Assembly (NCBI GenBank): GCA_937898095.1
Contig: CALDKR010000007.1
Span: forward strand, 1 to 6,906
Direction of reading: 5' to 3'
Length of the DNA stretch: 6,906 nucleotides
DNA from: an uncultured Rhodoluna sp.
GTDB taxonomy: Bacteria; Actinomycetota; Actinomycetes; Actinomycetales; Microbacteriaceae
The notes below the pieces were generated by a model that was not told the DNA's origin, ran no database searches, and worked only from the letters and a program-made list of their open reading frames with translations. Of this stretch, positions 1 to 5,314 are shown one piece after another. The position numbers and the translations under genes are program-made. How positions within the stretch are numbered: position 1 is the stretch's first letter; each line of letters starts with the position of its first letter.

Positions 1-1025
1 TTGCGCAAGCTGGCATAAGTTCTTTCGTCAATTGGTTTGATGACCCGAATTCGCAACCGTGGGTTGCCGCAGATGTTTTCAGTGCAGCGCCTAGAGAACT
101 GCTCAGATCGATATCGCTGCAAGAAACGCTGCAATTGATTCGTGTAGTGGTTCAGGTTGTTGAAGACAACGTTGTTGCCCAAGATGCAGGTCTGCGTGAG
201 TCAGTTCTGCTTTATTCTCGCGAAATCGCATTTTCAGCAGCTGATGTTTATGCGCGAGCAGCCGAAGCGCGCGGCCTCTGGGACGCCCGTCTTGAGGCAC
301 TGGTTGTCGATTCGATTCTCAGTGGCGAGCACGAAGAAGAGCTTTCGTCAAGAATTGCCGCTCTCGGTTGGCGAGCCCGCGGCGCTGTAGCAGTTCTAAT
401 CGGAACCTGCACTGCGAATCTTGACCAAGACGCACTTCGCCGCACGGCACGCAAAAATCAGGCTGATCTCTTAATTGGAATCCACGGTAACCGACTAATC
501 GCCGTCTTGGGGCGTGTTGACGAGCACGCAAGCGGCCAGAAGACTTTCGTTGAGCTAGCTGCCGCACTTAGAACTCATTTCAGCAACAGCGCAATGGTTC
601 TAGGGCCCGAGGTTATTTCAATTGCAGAAGCTCACATCTCGGCTAGGGCTGCACTAGGCGGATTCGCGGTTGTCAAAAATTGGGATAAGCCCTCGTCGGT
701 GATATTGGCCGATGATCTTTTGGCAGAGCGCGCGTTGGCAGGCGACATGCTCGCGAAGTCAACATTGGTCGAAAAAATCTACAAGCCGCTGGCCTCGAAC
801 TCGCCCGAACTTTTGCAAACACTGACCGCATATCTAGAGTCGGGTCGCAGCCTTGAAACCACAGCACGCACTCTTTTCGTCCATGCCAATACGGTGCGCT
901 ATCGTCTGAAACGAATTTCCGAAATCATCGGCTGGGATGCAACCGGATCTCGTGAAGCATTCATTCTGCAGGTTGCCATAGTGCTCGGATCAATGACTGA
1001 ATCAGTATCAAGAAAGCGAAAATAA
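1..1025 (+). CDS. fasR: PucR-family transcriptional regulator of fatty acid synthesis (FasR-like), 5'-partial
   Basis: The reading frame is open from the first full codon at position 3, so the gene begins upstream of the window; 340 residues are visible. A TTG at 135 is only an internal codon. Fragment residues about 83-180 look like the GGDEF-related middle domain of PucR/CdaR regulators (seen only as general pattern). Residues about 271-329 form the C-terminal helix-turn-helix of this family: ARTLFVHANTVRYRLKRI followed by GW and an AFILQVAIVLG helix. In Streptomyces a PucR-type activator, FasR, sits directly before fabD-fabH-acpP-fabF and controls them; the identical order here supports the same role (inference). 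The stop lies two bases before the fabD ATG, so regulator and operon are probably cotranscribed. The effector ligand cannot be told. The family call is firm, the FasR role likely. Confidence 0.88.
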   Translation, partial: AQAGISSFVNWFDDPNSQPWVAADVFSAAPRELLRSISLQETLQLIRVVVQVVEDNVVAQDAGLRESVLLYSREIAFSAADVYARAAEARGLWDARLEALVVDSILSGEHEEELSSRIAALGWRARGAVAVLIGTCTANLDQDALRRTARKNQADLLIGIHGNRLIAVLGRVDEHASGQKTFVELAAALRTHFSNSAMVLGPEVISIAEAHISARAALGGFAVVKNWDKPSSVILADDLLAERALAGDMLAKSTLVEKIYKPLASNSPELLQTLTAYLESGRSLETTARTLFVHANTVRYRLKRISEIIGWDATGSREAFILQVAIVLGSMTESVSRKRK

Positions 1026-1027
1026 AA

Positions 1028-1948
1028 ATGATTGCAATTGTCTGCCCAGGACAGGGGTCACAAACCCCCGGATTCTTAAACGCGTGGCTTGAATTGCCAG
1101 CATTCAAGAACTCAATTGAGCTGATGCAAGAAGCCTCAGGTGTCGAGCTGATTCAACACGGCACAATCAGCGACGCAGACACAATTCGCGACACCGCAGT
1201 TGCTCAACCCTTGATTGTCGCAGCCGGAGTTGCGACCATGTCGGCTCTAACGGCTGCCGGCGCCGAGCTTTCGCAAAATGTCGGATTCGCCGGTCACAGC
1301 GTAGGAGAGGTCACCGCAGCTATTGCCGCTGGGATCTTTACCCCGGAGGCTGGCATCCAATTTGTTCAAAAGCGCGGCACAGAGATGGCACGAGCGGCGG
1401 CGCTTGAGACTACCTCAATGGCGGCGGTGCTCGGTGGCGATGAGGCTGTAGTTCTTGCTCGCCTCGAAGAACTTGAGCTTCAGCCAGCAAACTTTAACGG
1501 TGGCGGCCAAATCGTTGCCGCAGGAGCGGCTGAGGCAATCGCTATGTTGCAAGCCGAAGGCCCAACTGGCTCAAGAGTTATTCCCCTGCAGGTTGCCGGC
1601 GCATTTCATACGCGATTTATGCAACCTGCGGTTGCCGCATTGGCCGACTATGCCAAAACCGTCGAAGTTAGTGACCCAGAATTCTCGATTTGGACGAACT
1701 CCGACGGAAGCAAAATCTCTAGCGGATCAGAGTATCTCTCACTCTTGGTGAAGCAGGTTTCAAACCCTGTTCGATGGGATCTTTGCATGAAGGCAATGGT
1801 TGATGCCGGCGTGACTGCAATTATTGAGGTTGCACCAGCCGGCACATTGAGTGGATTGGCAAAACGATCAATGCCTGGCGTCGAAATTGTCGCTGTAAAG
1901 ACACCTGAAAATATCGACGCCGCTTTGTCGCTTATCAACAACGCTTAA
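1028..1948 (+). CDS. fabD: Malonyl-CoA:ACP transacylase FabD
   Basis: This cytoplasmic enzyme moves malonyl groups from CoA to holo-ACP, supplying the extender unit for fatty acid synthesis. The 306-residue length matches the family (about 310). The N-terminal PGQGSQ is at residues 7-12, with Q9 as the oxyanion glutamine. The nucleophile elbow GHSVGE is at 89-94 with catalytic Ser91. Arg116 in QKRG matches the arginine that binds the malonyl carboxylate. GAFHT at 191-195 carries catalytic His194, and NPVRW is at 246-250. The ATG at 1028 begins just before the first strand and is preferred; upstream there is only a weak AGAAAG at 1011-1016, so translation is probably coupled to the regulator that ends at 1025. 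Leucine codons are ordinary (1 CTA of 25), unlike acpP. All key residues are present and the assignment is secure. Confidence 0.97.
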   Translation: MIAIVCPGQGSQTPGFLNAWLELPAFKNSIELMQEASGVELIQHGTISDADTIRDTAVAQPLIVAAGVATMSALTAAGAELSQNVGFAGHSVGEVTAAIAAGIFTPEAGIQFVQKRGTEMARAAALETTSMAAVLGGDEAVVLARLEELELQPANFNGGGQIVAAGAAEAIAMLQAEGPTGSRVIPLQVAGAFHTRFMQPAVAALADYAKTVEVSDPEFSIWTNSDGSKISSGSEYLSLLVKQVSNPVRWDLCMKAMVDAGVTAIIEVAPAGTLSGLAKRSMPGVEIVAVKTPENIDAALSLINNA

Positions 1949-1993
1949 TCGAAAAACGTCACTAAATTTGAAGAAGTCCTTAGAAAGAGCATC

Positions 1994-2998
1994 ATGACGC
2001 AGCCAATTTTGAATCAATACACTCCGGTGAAATATTCACGCATTTTCAGCCTTGGCGCCGCTCGTGGCGACCTCACAGTCACCAACGATGATGTTGCAGG
2101 CCCAATCGACTCTAGCGATGAATGGATCCGCCAGCGCACCGGAATCATCACTCGCAAGCGCGCGAGCAAAGATCGCTCTTTGATGGATATGGCCGTAGAG
2201 GCTTCAACCGAGGCTATTCAAAGTGCTGGAATCGACCCGAAGGAAATCGGCGCTGTTATTTTCAGCACAATCACCCACCCGCATCAGACGCCTTCGGCAG
2301 CTGCTTTGCTGGCTGACAAAATCGGCGCAAACCCGGCACCGGCCTACGATGTTTCGGCAGCTTGTGCGGGCTATTGCTATGGAATTGCACAGGCCGATGC
2401 CCTCGTTCGCTCAGGCGTTGCAAAGTATGTTCTGGTTGTCGGCGGCGAAAAGCTTTCAGACTTCATCGACCCAACCGATCGCAGCATTTCATTCTTGCTT
2501 GGCGACGGTGCCGGAGCGGCAATTGTTGGTCCTTCTGACACCCCAGGAATCAGCCCGACCGTCTGGGGCACCGACGGTTCGCACTGGGATGCCGTCGGCA
2601 TGACCGCATCACTTCTTGAGTTTCGCGACTCAGAGGTTAGCTGGCCAACTTTGCGCCAAGAAGGCCAAACTGTGTTCCGCTGGGCAGTATGGGAGATGGC
2701 AAAGGTAGCCGCACAAGCGCTCGAGGTCGCTGGCGTAAAAGCTGAGGACCTTTCGGCCATGGTAACCCACCAGGCAAACATCCGAATCATCGACGAATTA
2801 GCTAAGCAGCTTAAGTTGCCTGAGTCAGTGGTAATCGCTCGAGACATTGTCACCACCGGAAACACGTCTGCGGCTAGCGTGCCTTTGGCTATGCACCAAC
2901 TGCTCAAAGACGGCGCTGTTAAATCAGGTGGCCTAGCTCTCGAAATTGGCTTCGGCGCAGGCCTTGCCTTCGCGGCCCAAGTGGTCGTCCTCCCATAA
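1994..2998 (+). CDS. fabH: Beta-ketoacyl-ACP synthase III FabH
   Basis: KAS III starts each fatty acid chain in the cytoplasm by condensing an acyl-CoA primer with malonyl-ACP. The protein has 334 residues, a little longer than E. coli FabH (317), with the extra length mainly in the first 15 or so residues. The thiolase-fold catalytic triad is complete: Cys124 in SAACAGYCYG, His259 in THQANIRIID and Asn290 in GNTSAAS. The C-terminal GFGAGL is at 319-324, and DEWIRQRTGI at 42-51 is the usual family signature near the CoA site. The ATG at 1994 has an SD-like AGAAAG (1982-1987) six bases upstream. Actinobacterial FabH enzymes often take branched acyl-CoA primers, giving iso/anteiso fatty acids; that this one does so is inference. 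It sits 45 nt after fabD and 38 nt before acpP in one operon. Confidence 0.97.
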   Translation: MTQPILNQYTPVKYSRIFSLGAARGDLTVTNDDVAGPIDSSDEWIRQRTGIITRKRASKDRSLMDMAVEASTEAIQSAGIDPKEIGAVIFSTITHPHQTPSAAALLADKIGANPAPAYDVSAACAGYCYGIAQADALVRSGVAKYVLVVGGEKLSDFIDPTDRSISFLLGDGAGAAIVGPSDTPGISPTVWGTDGSHWDAVGMTASLLEFRDSEVSWPTLRQEGQTVFRWAVWEMAKVAAQALEVAGVKAEDLSAMVTHQANIRIIDELAKQLKLPESVVIARDIVTTGNTSAASVPLAMHQLLKDGAVKSGGLALEIGFGAGLAFAAQVVVLP

Positions 2999-3002
2999 AC
3001 TT

Positions 3003-3015
3003 ATTGACGGTCAAT
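3003..3015. repeat. Short perfect inverted repeat before acpP
   Basis: ATTGAC-G-GTCAAT is a perfect 6+1+6 inverted repeat between the fabH stop and the acpP ribosome binding site, starting five bases after the fabH stop codon. In RNA it could form a five-base stem with a three-base loop; in DNA it has the size of a small operator. Its function is unknown and a match this short could be chance. Confidence 0.4.
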
Positions 3016-3023
3016 CAACCCCT

Positions 3024-3030
3024 AAAGGAG
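3024..3030 (+). promoter_or_regulatory. Ribosome binding site of acpP
   Basis: AAAGGAG lies six bases before the ATG at 3037, the strongest Shine-Dalgarno sequence in the operon. It fixes the acpP start at 3037 and rules out the in-frame TTG at 3004, which lies upstream of it. A strong site fits the high demand for ACP. Confidence 0.85.
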
Positions 3031-3036
3031 AACAAA

Positions 3037-3282
3037 ATGGCACTATCACAGGCAGAAGTTCTAGCCGGTCTAGCCGAAATCGTTAACGAAGAGACTGGCA
3101 TTGCGACCGACGCGGTTCAGCTAGACAAGTCATTCACTGACGACCTAGACATCGACTCAATCTCAATGATGACCATCGTGGTCAACGCTGAAGACAAGTT
3201 CGGCGTAAAGATTCCAGACGAAGAAGTTAAGAACCTAATCACCGTTGGTGACGCAGTTAACTTCATTACCAACGCTCAGTAG
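3037..3282 (+). CDS. acpP: Acyl carrier protein AcpP
   Basis: This small acidic cytoplasmic protein carries the growing acyl chain between FabD, FabH, FabF and the other FAS II enzymes on a 4'-phosphopantetheine arm. At 81 residues it has family length (E. coli 78). The attachment site is Ser41 in DIDSIS (38-43). Helix I (GLAEIVNEETGI), helix II from Ser41, and the KIPDEEVKNLITVGDAVNFI segment follow the actinobacterial pattern closely. The start at 3037 is set by the AAAGGAG site; a TTG at 3004 would add 11 unlikely residues. All six leucines use CTA, a codon seldom used in neighbouring fabD. Helix II reads MMTIVVNAEDKF, with Thr46 where E. coli ACP has the partner-binding Glu41. Short inverted repeats lie in the gaps on both sides of the gene. 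Confidence 0.97.
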   Translation: MALSQAEVLAGLAEIVNEETGIATDAVQLDKSFTDDLDIDSISMMTIVVNAEDKFGVKIPDEEVKNLITVGDAVNFITNAQ

Positions 3283-3298
3283 TCCCTTCGAAGGAACT
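3281..3298. repeat. Inverted repeat across the acpP stop and fabF ribosome binding site
   Basis: An 18-base inverted repeat with one mismatched pair is centred at 3289/3290, with a perfect ten-base core, CCTTCGAAGG. It begins in the last two bases of the acpP stop codon and contains the fabF Shine-Dalgarno AAGGAA (3291-3296, seven bases before the ATG). As RNA it would give a seven-pair stem with one mismatch and a TCGA loop that partly hides the fabF site. Whether it tunes the AcpP to FabF ratio is inference. Confidence 0.5.
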
Positions 3299-3303
3299 AA
3301 ATC

Positions 3304-4542
3304 ATGCCACGCAAGATCGTAGTAACAGGTATCGGTGCAACCACTCCTTTGGGCGGTGATGCACAGTCAACTTGGCGCGCTCTCCTTGCTGGCGAATCGG
3401 GCATTTCAACCATTGAAAAAGAATGGATTGCTCAATACGAGGTGCCGGTAACCTTCGCTGGCCAAGCGAAGGTGCCGTCTACCGAAGTTCTAACACCTCA
3501 AGAGGCAAAGCGTCTTGACCCGTCTAGCCAATTCGCCCTGATTTCGGCGCGAGAGGCGTGGGCCGATGCTGGCTCACCGCAAGTTGCCCCGGAGCGACTA
3601 GCGGTCGAGTTTGCCACTGGCATCGGTGGTGTTTGGACTCTCCTTGATGCGTTTGAGACCCTGAAAGAAAAAGGTCCGCGTCGAGTTCTACCGATGACTA
3701 TTCCAATGCTTATGCCTAACGGGCCGGCTGCTGCCATAGGCATGGATATCGCCGCTCGCGGAGGAGTTCGCACCGCAGTTTCAGCCTGTGCATCAAGCAC
3801 TGAGGCTATCGCCAACGCTTATGACCGTTTGCAAACCGGCGAAATCGACATTGTCGTCGCTGGCGGCTGCGAAGCTGGCATTCACCCGCTTCCACTTGCA
3901 GCCTTCTCATCAATGCACGCTCTCTCAAAACGCAACGAAGATCCGCAGCGCGCCTCTCGTCCATACGACGTGAACCGAGATGGCTTTGTCATGGGTGAAG
4001 GTGGCGCCGCTCTAGTTCTTGAAACCGAAGAGCACGCTCTGGCTCGTGGCGCAAAGATTTATGCCGAGTTGATTGGTGGCGCTGTCACTAGCGACGCTCA
4101 CCACATCACTGCTCCAGACCCTGAAGGCACGGGTGCTGCACGAGCCGTGATTTCAGCCTTGAAGCATGCAAACGTTGAACTAACAGACGTCGTGCACATC
4201 AACGCGCACGCGACAAGCACTCCGGTTGGCGATGTTGCTGAATACACCGCGCTGAAGCGAGTCTTTGGTGATCACCTAGACAACATCGCTGTTTCGGCAA
4301 CAAAGTCGTCAACCGGTCACCTGCTTGGTGGTGCGGGTGCCATCGAGGCAATCTTCACCGTCTTGGCCTTGCATGAGCGCACTGCTCCCCCAACCATCAA
4401 CCTTGACGACCAAGATCCAGCCATCCCGCTAGATGTTGTCACCTCTCCTCGCAAGCTCGAGGGTGACTCAATCGTTGCCATCAGCAACAGCTTCGGCTTT
4501 GGCGGGCACAACGCCGTGGTCGCATTCCGCAGCACCAACTAG
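3304..4542 (+). CDS. fabF: Beta-ketoacyl-ACP synthase II FabF
   Basis: This cytoplasmic condensing enzyme extends acyl-ACP by two carbons using malonyl-ACP. Its 412 residues match E. coli FabF (413). The active site is complete: nucleophile Cys162 in VSACASS, His302 in NAHATSTPVGD, Lys334 in SATKSSTGH, and His339 in TGHLLGGAGA. The C-terminal glycine-rich SFGFGGHN is at 396-403. The AHATST form, rather than AHGTST, is as I recall it from actinobacterial FabF. The ATG at 3304 has AAGGAA seven bases upstream, and MPRKIVVTGIG is the normal N-terminal strand. It is the last fab gene of the operon, 21 nt after acpP. CTA leucine use is intermediate (7 of 31). There is no obvious terminator between it and tdk, which starts 13 nt later. 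Confidence 0.97.
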   Translation: MPRKIVVTGIGATTPLGGDAQSTWRALLAGESGISTIEKEWIAQYEVPVTFAGQAKVPSTEVLTPQEAKRLDPSSQFALISAREAWADAGSPQVAPERLAVEFATGIGGVWTLLDAFETLKEKGPRRVLPMTIPMLMPNGPAAAIGMDIAARGGVRTAVSACASSTEAIANAYDRLQTGEIDIVVAGGCEAGIHPLPLAAFSSMHALSKRNEDPQRASRPYDVNRDGFVMGEGGAALVLETEEHALARGAKIYAELIGGAVTSDAHHITAPDPEGTGAARAVISALKHANVELTDVVHINAHATSTPVGDVAEYTALKRVFGDHLDNIAVSATKSSTGHLLGGAGAIEAIFTVLALHERTAPPTINLDDQDPAIPLDVVTSPRKLEGDSIVAISNSFGFGGHNAVVAFRSTN

Positions 4543-4555
4543 TTTCGATTTCACA

Positions 4556-5161
4556 TTGAGCAAGCTCTATTTCAGGCATGGCGCCATGAACAGCGGCAAA
4601 AGCACAGCTTTGCTGCAGGCCGCTCACAACTATGAAGAGCGCGACCAGATCGTTCTCTTGACCAAGCCGGCTATTGACACCAAGGGTGACTCTAAAATCG
4701 ATAGCCGCCTGGGTGTGGCACGAGAAGTCGATTTTCTAATCACCCCTGAAGCAAACTTGCGATCAATTTTCAAAGAGGCATCTGATGCATCACAGGCCTT
4801 CTCGGGCAAGCCGGTTGCCTGTTTGCTGATTGATGAAGCTCAATTTCTCACAGCCGCTCAGGTTGACCAGGCGCTTGAAATCGCCGTGCTAGACGGTGTT
4901 CCAGTTTTGGCCTATGGCATTCGCACAGATTTTCAAACAAAGGGATTTCCGGGAAGCATCAGACTTCTCGAAATCGCCCACAGCCTAGAAGAACTAAAGA
5001 CGATTTGCCGCTGTGGTCGCAAGGCCATGTTCAATGCCCGCAAAGCGAACGGCGTGTTTATTTTTGACGGCGATCAAGTCGCCATCGATGGCGACAAGGT
5101 GACATATGAGTCACTGTGTGCCACATGCTATTTTGAAGAAAAATCGAAAGCTTCAAACTAA
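4556..5161 (+). CDS. tdk: Thymidine kinase (TK1 type)
   Basis: This enzyme phosphorylates thymidine to dTMP with ATP, the salvage route to dTTP in the cytoplasm. With a TTG start at 4556 the product has 201 residues, matching the family (E. coli 205). The Walker A loop GAMNSGKST is at 9-17, and LLIDEAQFL (90-98) carries Walker B Asp93 and catalytic base Glu94. The lasso region YGIRTDFQTKGFPGS is at 120-134. A zinc ribbon is formed by C151-x-C153 and C188-x-x-C191. The TTG gives the usual N-terminus (SKLYFRHGAMNSGKS). An ATG at 4433 would add 41 residues read from fabF in another frame, and the next ATG (4586) would cut into the P-loop. No Shine-Dalgarno precedes the TTG, so translation is probably weak or coupled to fabF. 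Its link to fatty acid synthesis is likely only transcriptional. Confidence 0.94.
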   Translation: MSKLYFRHGAMNSGKSTALLQAAHNYEERDQIVLLTKPAIDTKGDSKIDSRLGVAREVDFLITPEANLRSIFKEASDASQAFSGKPVACLLIDEAQFLTAAQVDQALEIAVLDGVPVLAYGIRTDFQTKGFPGSIRLLEIAHSLEELKTICRCGRKAMFNARKANGVFIFDGDQVAIDGDKVTYESLCATCYFEEKSKASN

Positions 5162-5197
5162 TTTTTAGTTAACTGTCGGTTGCCATACTGCATATGC

Positions 5198-5225
5198 GTT
5201 CACCGGCATTTCAATTTCTGATTCA
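5198..5225 (+). promoter_or_regulatory. Candidate PhoP box upstream of the PhoX-like gene
   Basis: Three TTCA/GTTCA units lie in register in the 153-nt gap between tdk and the PhoX-like gene: GTTCA at 5198-5202, TTTCA at 5209-5213 (11 bases on) and ATTCA at 5221-5225 (12 on). The first is followed by CC, giving GTTCACC. Actinobacterial PhoP boxes are built of GTTCACC-like units repeated every 11 bases. Only the first unit is a good match. A possible extended -10 (TG-C-ACTAAT, 5268-5276) lies downstream, but I find no convincing -35. The rest of the gap, including the bases after tdk, shows no clear terminator hairpin. Confidence 0.35.
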
Positions 5226-5303
5226 TTACTTTTACCCACGGCAAACCTTTCGTTCTCTTGGTTGCGATGCACTAATCACACTGCCAATTACCTGACAGTC
5301 AAC

Positions 5304-5309
5304 AAGGAG
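5304..5309 (+). promoter_or_regulatory. Ribosome binding site of the PhoX-like gene
   Basis: AAGGAG lies five bases before the ATG at 5315 and sets the start there, directly ahead of a well-formed signal peptide. It is as strong as the acpP site, which agrees with the codon use of both genes. Confidence 0.85.
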
Positions 5310-5314
5310 AAATA

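Noticed and set aside
135..1025. A 296-residue start at TTG 135 for the PucR-type regulator
   Set aside because: The same frame is open back to position 3, and PucR-family regulators extend well beyond this point at the N-terminus, so the TTG is an internal codon.
966..1597. A 12-base exact repeat, CTGCAGGTTGCC, at 966-977 and 1586-1597
   Set aside because: Both copies encode Leu-Gln-Val-Ala in unrelated coding contexts with no similarity around them, so it is coincidental.
2377..2907. A 176-residue open frame on the minus strand
   Set aside because: It lies wholly within fabH, whose catalytic residues are all intact, and shows no motif of its own; it is a shadow frame.
3004..3036. An upstream TTG start for acpP adding 11 residues
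   Set aside because: The strong AAAGGAG at 3024-3030 lies between it and the ATG at 3037, and the ATG gives the usual ACP N-terminus.
3498..3815. A 105-residue minus-strand open frame within fabF
   Set aside because: It overlaps conserved fabF coding sequence and has no ribosome binding site or recognisable domain.
4433..4555. An ATG start for tdk inside fabF
   Set aside because: The 41 extra residues are fabF read in another frame and do not resemble the start of thymidine kinases; TTG 4556 gives the expected N-terminus.
5139..5166. Possible terminator after tdk (AAAAAT paired with ATTTTT)
   Set aside because: The stem is six A-T pairs with a 16-base loop and no GC core, too weak to call as an intrinsic terminator.
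5172..5299. ACTGTC (5172-5177) and GACAGT (5294-5299) as an inverted repeat
   Set aside because: Six-base arms about 115 bases apart are expected by chance, and neither end extends the match usefully.
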